Under the pieces are notes generated by a model. That model worked only from the letters and a program-made list of their open reading frames with translations. It had not been told where the DNA came from and ran no database searches. DNA of 43,496 nt from an uncultured Prevotella sp. (lineage in GTDB: Bacteria; Bacteroidota; Bacteroidia; Bacteroidales; Bacteroidaceae), in the NCBI GenBank assembly GCA_900315955.1, contig ONBC01000009.1, positions 1 to 43,496 of the forward strand. The letters run 5' to 3'. Positions 8,601 through 16,106 of this stretch are shown one piece after another (position 1 is the stretch's first letter; each line of letters opens with the position of its first letter). Made by a program: the position numbers and the translations under genes.

Positions 8601-9224
8601 ATGCAAGAACTACATATCATGCAGATCGGTGACGTGCTCGTGTCGCCGGATATCATCACCGAATATTTCTGTTGTGACCTCTCCAAGTGTAAAGGCGTAT
8701 GTTGTGTCGAAGGCGATGCGGGCGCTCCCGTGACGCTTGACGAGGTAGGCGCTATGGAGGATAATTTGGACGCTGTGTGGAGCGAGCTGGCAGCCTCTGC
8801 GCAGAGCGTTATTGATAAGCAAGGAGTGGCTTATACCGATAACGACGGCGACCTCGTGACAAGTATCGTGGGGAAGAAAGACTGCGTGTTCACCTGTTAT
8901 CATGATATCCAGGATTTCAATAGTGGTGAGACGATACCCAACTGTTGTCTTTGTGCTTTTGAGCGTGCCTTCCGTGCCGGGCGTATCAAGTGGTGCAAGC
9001 CTGTCTCCTGTGCGCTCTATCCCATCCGTGAGAAGAAGTTCAGCATGGGACTTGTAGGCATCAACTACAACCGATGGGACGTGTGTCATGATGCGGTGGC
9101 GTTAGGCCGAAAGCTCGGCATCAGAGTCTATCAGTTTTTGAAAGAGCCTTTGGTCAGAAGATTTGGCGAAGCGTGGTATAAAGAGTTGGAGGAAGCCGCT
9201 TCTTTTGTGCTCAAAGACGATTAG
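8601..9224 (+). CDS. DUF3109 family cysteine-rich protein
   Basis: A 207-residue soluble protein of the DUF3109 (YkgJ-like, UPF0153-related) type. It has clustered cysteines that could bind a metal or Fe-S centre: YFCCDLSKCKGVCC near the N-terminus, CVFTCYHD, then NCCLCAFERAF, KWCKPVSCALYPI and WDVCHDA. A TTG at 8586 would add five residues; ATG at 8601 is preferred. The family is conserved in Bacteroidota and its biochemical role is not known. It runs convergently into the AraC-type gene, and the two coding regions overlap by 4 bases at their stops. Confidence 0.85.
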   Translation: MQELHIMQIGDVLVSPDIITEYFCCDLSKCKGVCCVEGDAGAPVTLDEVGAMEDNLDAVWSELAASAQSVIDKQGVAYTDNDGDLVTSIVGKKDCVFTCYHDIQDFNSGETIPNCCLCAFERAFRAGRIKWCKPVSCALYPIREKKFSMGLVGINYNRWDVCHDAVALGRKLGIRVYQFLKEPLVRRFGEAWYKELEEAASFVLKDD

Positions 9225-10096
9225 TGTCTCCTGTATTGCTTCGGAGACATTCCGGCATGCTGCTTGAAATATTTGCCGAGGAAGCTCTGGTTGGGAAAAT
9301 TCATCTGCTCGGCGATCTCCTTGATAGATAACAGACTGGTTCGGAGTAGAACGCGAAGCTCCAACATGACGTAACTGTCTATCCATTCACCGGGTGTCTG
9401 TCTGCTCACCTTGCGGATGGTTTCAGAGAGATATTTTGGTGTGATATGCATCTGCAGAGCATACCAGGTCACGCGCCGCTCCGTCTTAAAATGCTTCTCA
9501 ACAAGTTCAATAAACTGCATGAAGATCTCCTCATTGCGCGTGTTCTTCTCATCTTCATTGTTGAACACCTTCCAGAAAATATTGCCGGCATCATAGAGAA
9601 AGGCCTGCAGCAACGCTTTTACCGTGTCTTTGCGGAAGCGGTGTGTGGCTTCACCGACCTTCTGTCGGATAAGGAGATAAAAGCCGAGGATGCTGCGTGC
9701 CTCCTCACGGTTCATGCTGAAGACAGGATGGAGCCGGGAGAAGAGAAAGATGGAAGAAAGGTCGTGCATGCCAGTAAGCACTTCCTGGACATACTGTGGC
9801 GACATGAATACCATTCGGCCTTGGCAATCGGCGCTTAGTTCAACCTTTTGCAACATCTGTCCCGAACACATGATGATGCAGTGGCCTGCTTCAACCTTTT
9901 GTGGCATGGTGTCTATCTCATAGTTTACCGAGCCTTTATCACAGAAGGCAAAGATGAAGCAGCCAAGTCGTTTCGCTTCACCAGGAAGGATGATCGACTT
10001 GACATTATCGATCAAGGCAAGGTCATCGCCAAGACTCAGGCACGATGAGGCTTGCTTAACACTTGCGATCGTTATGGTTGGCAAATCTTTGGGCAT
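9221..10096 (-). CDS. AraC-family transcriptional regulator
   Basis: A 291-residue regulator with an N-terminal cupin-like ligand domain (about residues 1-180) and a C-terminal AraC double helix-turn-helix (about 195-291). The second HTH is IKEIAEQMNFPNQSFLGKYFKQHAGMSPKQYR in character, with the canonical FxxQS-FxxxFKxxxGMSPxxYR pattern. Its start lies inside the end of the upstream gene (25-base overlap), so it is probably translationally coupled to the rhamnosidase-N-like gene. The ligand is unknown; genes of this type often control small sets of nearby or surface-related genes. Confidence 0.92.
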   Translation of the reverse strand: MPKDLPTITIASVKQASSCLSLGDDLALIDNVKSIILPGEAKRLGCFIFAFCDKGSVNYEIDTMPQKVEAGHCIIMCSGQMLQKVELSADCQGRMVFMSPQYVQEVLTGMHDLSSIFLFSRLHPVFSMNREEARSILGFYLLIRQKVGEATHRFRKDTVKALLQAFLYDAGNIFWKVFNNEDEKNTRNEEIFMQFIELVEKHFKTERRVTWYALQMHITPKYLSETIRKVSRQTPGEWIDSYVMLELRVLLRTSLLSIKEIAEQMNFPNQSFLGKYFKQHAGMSPKQYRRH

Positions 10097-11028
10097 CGAT
10101 TTATGTTTTTAATAGTGTAGTTCATGACAGGCACCGCTATGCTTACCGCCTCCAACCTCGTAATTCGTTTTCTTTTCCCTATAACGGTGATCCCATTGGT
10201 AAAAGAAGCTCCGAACTCAGGGAAGACTTGCTCGTCGAACGTCCCGTTGCAGATATAGAGCACGTTGCCGAGCTGGATCTTTTCTCCTCGCTTGGCTTCA
10301 CGGAGTGTCGCGCGGAAAAAGCCATAGAAAGGATGTGAGGCAGGAATGTTGTCGGTCAGTATGTCGTCGGCATTCCTCGCATCGATGTGGCTGATGCGGG
10401 GAAGCAGGGGCGTGGCACAATAATCTGCGTCTGAGGTGCTGTCGGCTTTAGCATGAATCCATAAGGCTAAGTCGTAGATAGTCGCTGCTTTCCACGACGT
10501 GTCGTGGGCTCTGCCGTCTATGATTTCAAGCCCGTCGGGGGTGAGCTTAGAGTTAGCTTCACGGCATAGCCAGGAGGCATCGGTCGAATAGGCGAACGGC
10601 TTGCCTTCATGGTCCGTCCCTGAGAGCGTGATGGCTATCTGCTTGGTTTGCTTGGTTGTTGAAGTGTGTGTAGGGGAATAGAGTACGGCTACGACATTGC
10701 TGTCGGAGGACAAATAAGGAGTGGCATCAAAGGTAAACTCAACAGCTTTGTTGTTCTCCTCCCTGCGTAGCGGAAGGAACGGAGCGGTGCCTACCTTGCA
10801 CTCGTTGACATACACCTTGCAGTAGCCTGTCGTGGCAATGGTTATCTGAGCGCGGCGGGGTTTGCCCTGAAAGAGATAAAGCTTTCGGAAGAAGACCCGT
10901 GAGAGGCTGTCGGTCTGCGGTGCTGAAATCCAGTGCGCCCCGGCTTCACTAAAGGATAAGGAAGAAAGAATAAAGAAGACAAGGAGGCTTTGAAACACAA
11001 GGCTTCTCGTATGGCTTACATTATTCAT
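10072..11028 (-). CDS. Exported protein resembling the N-terminal domain of alpha-L-rhamnosidases, no catalytic domain
   Basis: A 318-residue protein with a hydrophobic N-terminal export signal (SLVFQSLLVFFILSSLSFS). The following part (HWISAPQTDSLSRVFFRKLYL, ITIATTGYCKVYVNECKVGTAPFLPLR, FDATPYL) follows the pattern of the beta-sandwich N-terminal domain found before GH78 rhamnosidase catalytic domains, in which a 'vNG..vG' turn is typical. The rest is beta-rich and lacks recognisable glycosidase motifs, so this may be a stand-alone sugar-binding domain or a shortened enzyme. An AAAGGAAA stretch before the ATG is a reasonable ribosome-binding site. It overlaps the AraC gene by 25 bases. Function is uncertain. 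Confidence 0.6.
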   Translation of the reverse strand: MNNVSHTRSLVFQSLLVFFILSSLSFSEAGAHWISAPQTDSLSRVFFRKLYLFQGKPRRAQITIATTGYCKVYVNECKVGTAPFLPLRREENNKAVEFTFDATPYLSSDSNVVAVLYSPTHTSTTKQTKQIAITLSGTDHEGKPFAYSTDASWLCREANSKLTPDGLEIIDGRAHDTSWKAATIYDLALWIHAKADSTSDADYCATPLLPRISHIDARNADDILTDNIPASHPFYGFFRATLREAKRGEKIQLGNVLYICNGTFDEQVFPEFGASFTNGITVIGKRKRITRLEAVSIAVPVMNYTIKNINRCPKICQP

Positions 11029-11061
11029 TTTCCTTTCTTGTTATTGATATAGTTAATGTTA

Positions 11062-11090
11062 CAGGGGCGATCCTTTTGTGGTCGCCCCTG
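11062..11090 (-). terminator. Hairpin terminator downstream of gyrB
   Basis: A perfect 9-bp stem, CAGGGGCGA / TCGCCCCTG, with an 11-base loop, lying 11 bases beyond the gyrB stop on the minus strand. It separates gyrB from the gene starting at 11028. There is no long U tract, which is common for Bacteroidota terminators. Confidence 0.65.
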
Positions 11091-11101
11091 CCTGTTGGTG
11101 T

Positions 11102-13075
11102 TTATGCGTCGATGTTTGCGTAAGCGGCATTCTCCTCGATGAACTCGCGGCGCGGTTCTACGTCGTCACCCATGAGCATAGAGAAGATCTCGTCGGCTTC
11201 GGCTGCATTCTCTATTGTCACCTGCTTCAGGAGGCGGCTCTTAGGATCCATTGTCGTCTCCCACAGCTGCTCGGGGTTCATCTCACCAAGTCCTTTGTAG
11301 CGTTGGGTATGGATGCTTGTTCCTTCCTGACCGTTGCCATACTTGTCGAGGAACGCCTGGCGCTGCTGGTCATTGTAGCAGTACTGGGAGACCTTGTTCT
11401 TGTACGTGCATTTGTAGAGTGGGGGAGTGGCGATATACAGATGTCCTTCCTCGATGACCTTCGGCATGAAGCGGAAGAAGAGCGTCATGATCAGTGTGTC
11501 GATGTGAGAACCATCGACATCGGCATCGGTCATGATGATGATCTTGTCGTAACGTAGTTTGTCAATATTGGCTTCGCGGTCATCCTCGCCGTCAACGCCG
11601 AAGCGTACGCCGATGCTCTGGATGATGTTCATCACCGACTCTGCCTCGAACACGCGGTGCCACTGTACCTTCTCAACGTTCAGGATCTTACCGCGGAGCG
11701 GGAGGATAGCCTGCGTGTAACGGTCGCGTCCCTGTTTGGCGGAACCACCTGCCGAGTCACCCTCAACGAGGAAGATTTCACACTGTTTAGGGTCTCTGTT
11801 GGAGCAGTCGGCAAGCTTACCGGGCAGTCCGCTGCCGCTCATCACGCTCTTGCGCTGCACGCTCTCACGAGCCTTGCGCGCCGCGATACGAGCTGTGGCG
11901 GCAAGAATCACTTTCTCACAGATCTTGTGGGCTTCATCGGGATGCTCCTCGAGATAGTTGGTCAACGCTTCACCGACAGCCTGGTTCACGGCTCCTGTCA
12001 CCTCGCTGTTGCCGAGCTTAGTCTTAGTCTGACCTTCAAACTGAGGCTCTGCGACCTTGATGCTGATGACGGCTGTCAGCCCCTCGCGGAAATCCTCACC
12101 GGCAACCTCGATCCTTGCCTTCTCAATCTGCTTCTTAATCTGCGGATCGGTGTCGGCATAGTTCTTCAGCACACGGGTCAATGCCATGCGGAACCCCGTC
12201 ACATGCGTACCGCCCTCAATGGTATTGATATTGTTGACATAAGAGTGGAGGTTCTCAGAGTAGTCAGTGTTGTACATGATGGCCACCTCGATAGGTACGC
12301 CCTGCTTCTCGGTCTTGAGATAGATAACGTCGTCGAAGAGGTGCTGACGGTGACGGTCGATGTAGCGCACAAACTCTTTCAGTCCGTCCTTGGCATGAAA
12401 CACTTCCTGACGTGTCTTGCCTGTTTCGGGATCGGGGCGGAGGTCGGTGAGCGTGATCTTGATGCCTGCGTTCAGGTAGGCGAGCTCACGCATGCGCCGG
12501 GCTACGATGTCCCACTGGAAGGTTGTTGTGGTGAAGATGGTCGGATCGGGCCAGAACTGCTGTCGCGTACCGCGCTTTGTTGTCTCACCGATGATCTTTA
12601 CGGGATAGAGGGGCTTGCCCTTCTCGTATTCCTGCTGATAGATATGACCATCGCGGAAGACCTGTGACTTCATGTGTGTGGAGAGGGCGTTTACACAGCT
12701 CACGCCCACACCATGCAGACCGCCGGATACTTTGTAGGAGCTCTTATCGAACTTACCACCGGCGTGCAGCACCGTCATGACAACCTCGAGGGCTGACTTA
12801 TGCAGCTTCTTGTGCTCATCAACAGGGATACCACGACCGTTGTCCTCTACGGTGCAGCTGCCATCAGCGTTGATGGTTACTTCCACTTCCGTACAGAAAC
12901 CGGCCATGGCCTCGTCGATACAGTTGTCTACGGTCTCGTTAATAAGGTGATGGAGACCTTTCTCTGAAATGTCACCGATATACATGGCCGGGCGCTTGCG
13001 CACGGCTTCCAAACCCTCTAATACTTGAATATTAGAGGCTGAATAGTTATCTTCTGGATTCTGATTTTCTGCCAT
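11102..13075 (-). CDS. gyrB: DNA gyrase subunit B
   Basis: A 657-residue type IIA topoisomerase ATPase subunit that, with GyrA, introduces negative supercoils using ATP. The N-terminus has the GHKL ATPase motifs: ETVDNCIDEA (motif N), DNGRGIPV, and GGLHGVGVSCVNALS (ATP lid). The TOPRIM part shows EGDSAGGSAKQGRDR and the metal-binding MTDADVDGSHID. The PLRGKILNVEK motif and overall length favour GyrB over ParE. gyrA is not in the window. It is transcribed alone, with a -7 box just upstream and a hairpin downstream. Confidence 0.96.
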   Translation of the reverse strand: MAENQNPEDNYSASNIQVLEGLEAVRKRPAMYIGDISEKGLHHLINETVDNCIDEAMAGFCTEVEVTINADGSCTVEDNGRGIPVDEHKKLHKSALEVVMTVLHAGGKFDKSSYKVSGGLHGVGVSCVNALSTHMKSQVFRDGHIYQQEYEKGKPLYPVKIIGETTKRGTRQQFWPDPTIFTTTTFQWDIVARRMRELAYLNAGIKITLTDLRPDPETGKTRQEVFHAKDGLKEFVRYIDRHRQHLFDDVIYLKTEKQGVPIEVAIMYNTDYSENLHSYVNNINTIEGGTHVTGFRMALTRVLKNYADTDPQIKKQIEKARIEVAGEDFREGLTAVISIKVAEPQFEGQTKTKLGNSEVTGAVNQAVGEALTNYLEEHPDEAHKICEKVILAATARIAARKARESVQRKSVMSGSGLPGKLADCSNRDPKQCEIFLVEGDSAGGSAKQGRDRYTQAILPLRGKILNVEKVQWHRVFEAESVMNIIQSIGVRFGVDGEDDREANIDKLRYDKIIIMTDADVDGSHIDTLIMTLFFRFMPKVIEEGHLYIATPPLYKCTYKNKVSQYCYNDQQRQAFLDKYGNGQEGTSIHTQRYKGLGEMNPEQLWETTMDPKSRLLKQVTIENAAEADEIFSMLMGDDVEPRREFIEENAAYANIDA

Positions 13076-13099
13076 TTTTTATAGCTTCGTTTTACCATG

Positions 13100-13107
13100 C
13101 AAAGGTA
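13100..13107 (-). promoter_or_regulatory. -7 promoter box of gyrB
   Basis: On the minus strand the sequence reads TACCTTTG, a match to TAnnTTTG, 24 bases before the gyrB ATG. No convincing -33 TTTG is visible. Confidence 0.55.
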
Positions 13108-13262
13108 CAAAAAAAACGGGTAACTATCTAATATTTTATCATAAAAAACAGGGGAGTGTTGGCTTTGGTGGCATGGGGTGGAAGCCAAAGTTGTCGTGAC
13201 CATAAATTTATCCACACCCAGCATTAATACTGGTTCTTATCTCCAGCTTCCATCTCATAGCT

Positions 13263-13442
13263 TAACTCCTATCTTCTAACTTCTAACTCCTAACTTCTAC
13301 CTTCTAACTCCTATCTTCTAACTCCTAACTTCTAACTCCTAACTTCTAACTCCTATCTTCTAACTCCTAACTTCTAACTCCTAACTTCTAACTCCTAACT
13401 TCTAACTCCTAACTTCTAACTCCTAACTCCTAACTTCTATCT
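13263..13442. repeat. Heptanucleotide tandem repeat array between envC and gyrB
   Basis: About 180 bases made of roughly 25 copies of a 7-base unit, TAACTYC on the plus strand (GRAGTTA on the minus), with TAACTTC and TAACTCC often alternating and a few TATCTTC variants. The array starts exactly at the envC stop codon (13437-13439) and runs into the envC-gyrB intergenic space. It fills most of the 361-base gap 13076-13436; the rest holds the gyrB promoter and AT-rich sequence. The same unit flanks the four-helix-bundle gene at 31.8-32.3 kb. Confidence 0.95.
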
Positions 13443-15131
13443 TCCCAACCACGCCTCGGGATTGAGTTTCGCGCGCTCTTTGCGAAGCTGGAACTGTAGG
13501 ATGTGGTCGGGACCCACAGTGCCAAGGATTTGACGTGTAGAGACGTGCTGGCCACGGCTTACGCTCGCCGAACTGAGGTTAGAGTAGACAGAGATGTAAG
13601 CACCATGACGGAGCATGACAACCACTGTGCCCGCATAAGAGAGCACGGCACTCACCTCGCCGTCGTAGATAGCACGCGCTTTGGCACCGGCACCTCCCAT
13701 GATGTTGATACCTTTGTTGTCGAGTGTCACACCCTTGAGCCCTGCCACATTATATTGTCCGAAGTGGCTCACGATGCGATAACCACCCGTGATAGGCATG
13801 GGCAGTCGCCCCCTGTTTGCCTCAAATCCATTGTTCATCATGCGGTCGACCGATGAGAACTGTTGAACCTCCTGCTGGTCTTGCTTAGCCTCTGCAATCT
13901 CTTTCTTGGCACGCTCGGCATCAGCCGCTTGCTTTCGCTCTGCGGCTTGACGTGCTGCTTCTGCCTCCTTAGCAGCCTGTTCCGCCGCTGCTTTTCGTGC
14001 TGCTGCCGCTTCCGCTGCTGCCTGTGCCTTGCGTTTCTCTTCGGCCGCCGCTGCTGCTTCGCGTGCCTTCTGTGCGGCGATGGCTGCCTCACGTGCCTGT
14101 TGTGCTGCCAATTCTGCGGCTTTCTCGCGTGCCTTGGCTTCTGCAATACGGCGTGCATTCTCGCGTGCTGCCGCTTCGGCCGCTGCTTTCTTACGGGCGA
14201 GCTCTGCCGCGCGACGCTGCCGTGCTGCTGCGATGGCTGCCGCCTGACGACGCGCCTCTGCCTCAGCACGAGCGCGCACCTTGGCAACTTCTATCTCCAC
14301 CTGGCGGTCGATCTCCGCATTCAGTGCTGCGTCTTTCTTCCGTTGCTCGGCAATGAGCACACGGATTGTGCCTTGCTGCTTTTGGAGGCCATTGACGATC
14401 TCCTGCTGCTGATTCTTGTTGGCTTCAAGCTTAGCATGTTCCTGCCGGCCTTTATAAAGAAGGTTGTTCTTTTGCCCCTTGACATTCTGCAGTTGTTTAT
14501 GTTTGCTCGTCACCTGTTGCTGCTTGGCTTTCACCGCCTCGCCCTGCGCTTTCTGATAGTTGGCATACTCGCGCACAAACCGCAGACGGCGGTACATCTG
14601 ATAAAGGTTCTTGGCCGAGAAGATGAACATCAACTTGTCTTGAACCGTGCGATGGCGCGCCATATAGCGCATCGACTTGATGTATTTGTTCTGGCGGTCC
14701 TTCAGCTGCGCCTTCAGCGTGTTGAGCTGCGTATTCAGAATACTGATGTTTCCGTTGATATGGTGAATATCCTTTTCGATACTATGGATATTCTGCTGAT
14801 TCTTATCAATGTCTCCATTGATCATCATCAGTTCGTTCAGTTTCTTGCTGACGTTGGCTTTGTTCTCTTGCAGTGCCTTCTCCTGCTCTTTGATTTTCTT
14901 CTGAATCTCGGCGCGCTGGCTTTGAAGCTTACGGATTGAAGCATTGGAATAGGTCACCGCATGCTTCTGTTTCTTGGAAGATGCCGCGGTCCGGTTTCGG
15001 CTCGTTTGCTTGGCCGTATGGGTTGTTCGGTTGGTCTTTCGTGCAGAAGTCCTCTTCTGAGAGAATGAAGGCAACGCCACGAATAAAGCAAGCAATAAAC
15101 TAATTCTGTAATATATAATAATGTGTCTCAT
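13437..15131 (-). CDS. EnvC-like murein hydrolase activator with degenerate LytM/M23 domain
   Basis: A 564-residue exported protein. After a signal peptide (IIIYYRISLLLALFVALPSFS) come a basic linker, a long coiled coil (about residues 60-260), and an Ala/Arg/Glu-rich helical region of about 130 residues (many AAEAAARK-type repeats). The C-terminal LytM-type domain (about 450-564) has lost the zinc ligands expected of active M23 peptidases: GVTLDNKGINI replaces the H...D segment and ILQFQLRK replaces HxHFE. That is the EnvC pattern, in which a catalytically dead LytM domain activates amidases at the septum. It is the last gene of the dut-TPR-DUF4292 operon, and its stop codon is the first triplet of the heptad array. 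Confidence 0.85.
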   Translation of the reverse strand: MRHIIIYYRISLLLALFVALPSFSQKRTSARKTNRTTHTAKQTSRNRTAASSKKQKHAVTYSNASIRKLQSQRAEIQKKIKEQEKALQENKANVSKKLNELMMINGDIDKNQQNIHSIEKDIHHINGNISILNTQLNTLKAQLKDRQNKYIKSMRYMARHRTVQDKLMFIFSAKNLYQMYRRLRFVREYANYQKAQGEAVKAKQQQVTSKHKQLQNVKGQKNNLLYKGRQEHAKLEANKNQQQEIVNGLQKQQGTIRVLIAEQRKKDAALNAEIDRQVEIEVAKVRARAEAEARRQAAAIAAARQRRAAELARKKAAAEAAARENARRIAEAKAREKAAELAAQQAREAAIAAQKAREAAAAAEEKRKAQAAAEAAAARKAAAEQAAKEAEAARQAAERKQAADAERAKKEIAEAKQDQQEVQQFSSVDRMMNNGFEANRGRLPMPITGGYRIVSHFGQYNVAGLKGVTLDNKGINIMGGAGAKARAIYDGEVSAVLSYAGTVVVMLRHGAYISVYSNLSSASVSRGQHVSTRQILGTVGPDHILQFQLRKERAKLNPEAWLGR

Positions 15132-15157
15132 TATTAGATGTGTCTCAGTCTATACTA

Positions 15158-16105
15158 TTACATATTGAATAGCTTGGAGAAGATGTCGGTAGCTTCAATT
15201 TTTTTATATTTAGAAGGGAGTGTGGTCTCTGTGCTCCATTTCGAGGAAGCATTAGGCTCGTCCATGTCGAGGATCATGGTAACCTTCTCCATTTTCTTTG
15301 TTGCTGTGGTCTGGAACGTCAGCTCTTCGTAAGATGGAAAAGCCTTTGCGCCCAAGGCCTTGAAGTTGGCATATTTCATCGTAAGCGTCGACTTTCCGTG
15401 CTGTGTCGAGACATAAGAGGCTTTCACTTCGTTGATCTTTCCCGATTCGCGGTCTGCATTCCATTGATAGGCGAGGTTTCCGCTTTTCAAAGTCACAGGA
15501 ACAGTCTGTGTTGAGCCGCTTAGGTCAGCATAGAACTTCGCCACATCGCCTTCGCCCACGGTCTTTTTCCCCGGGAGGAAGAGCTGGTTCCAGAACAGTG
15601 CCTGAAGCGCATAGAAATCGAGCCCGTTGTCTCTCAAGAAGTCAAGCTTGTTGTAATCTTCCTTGACGTACTGCTTATGCAGGCGGTCTACGACAAGCAC
15701 ATAGTCGGGGGTGAACTCTAACCGTCCTACTTCTGTGCGGAGCAGTGGAACAAAAAGCTGCAGACGGATCATCTGATCCTTGCGCATGTGAAGGCTGCCG
15801 GGCACCGATACATCCTTGCCGCCCATTGTAGCAGAGAAGGTGAGGTCAGCGACGATGTTATCGGCTGTCACCTTGCGGTCGTTCACCTTTTCTACGAACG
15901 CAAAGCTCGATTCTTTGGTAGCTTTTGTTGTCGCTGGCTTCGATGCTGTTTCCGATTTAGAGACCTGCTCCGTTTTAGAGGCCTGCTCTGACTTAGAGGC
16001 CTGAGGTAAAGCGTTCTTTGAATCTTTGACCGCCATCTTGTCAGTGCCACAGGAAGCTACGAGCAATAGCGTTGAAATAGCGATGATTCCAAGTCTTATA
16101 TTCAT
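15158..16105 (-). CDS. DUF4292 family lipoprotein
   Basis: A 315-residue lipoprotein: the signal ends in LLLVASC with the lipobox Cys at residue 19. A Lys/Ser/Glu-rich repetitive linker follows (SKSEQASKTEQVSKSETASK), then a beta-rich domain of the DUF4292 type, distantly LolA/LolB-like (FSATMGGKDVSVPGSLHMRKDQMIRLQLFVPLLRTEVGRLEFTPDYVLVVDR in outline). Likely on the periplasmic side of an envelope membrane. Its place between a TPR protein and an EnvC-like protein is a common Bacteroidota arrangement, suggesting an envelope role, possibly in lipid or lipoprotein handling. It starts 1 base after the TPR stop. Confidence 0.87.
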   Translation of the reverse strand: MNIRLGIIAISTLLLVASCGTDKMAVKDSKNALPQASKSEQASKTEQVSKSETASKPATTKATKESSFAFVEKVNDRKVTADNIVADLTFSATMGGKDVSVPGSLHMRKDQMIRLQLFVPLLRTEVGRLEFTPDYVLVVDRLHKQYVKEDYNKLDFLRDNGLDFYALQALFWNQLFLPGKKTVGEGDVAKFYADLSGSTQTVPVTLKSGNLAYQWNADRESGKINEVKASYVSTQHGKSTLTMKYANFKALGAKAFPSYEELTFQTTATKKMEKVTMILDMDEPNASSKWSTETTLPSKYKKIEATDIFSKLFNM

Positions 16106-16106
16106 G

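Noticed and set aside
11657-12667. Long open frame (336 codons) opposite gyrB
   Set aside because: It mirrors a highly conserved gene in the other strand; the translation has no recognisable domain and its frame follows from the codon use of gyrB.
13863-14939. Cys/Leu-rich frame opposite the envC coiled coil
   Set aside because: The Cys/Leu/Arg richness comes from the Ala/Glu/Arg-rich repeats of EnvC read backwards.
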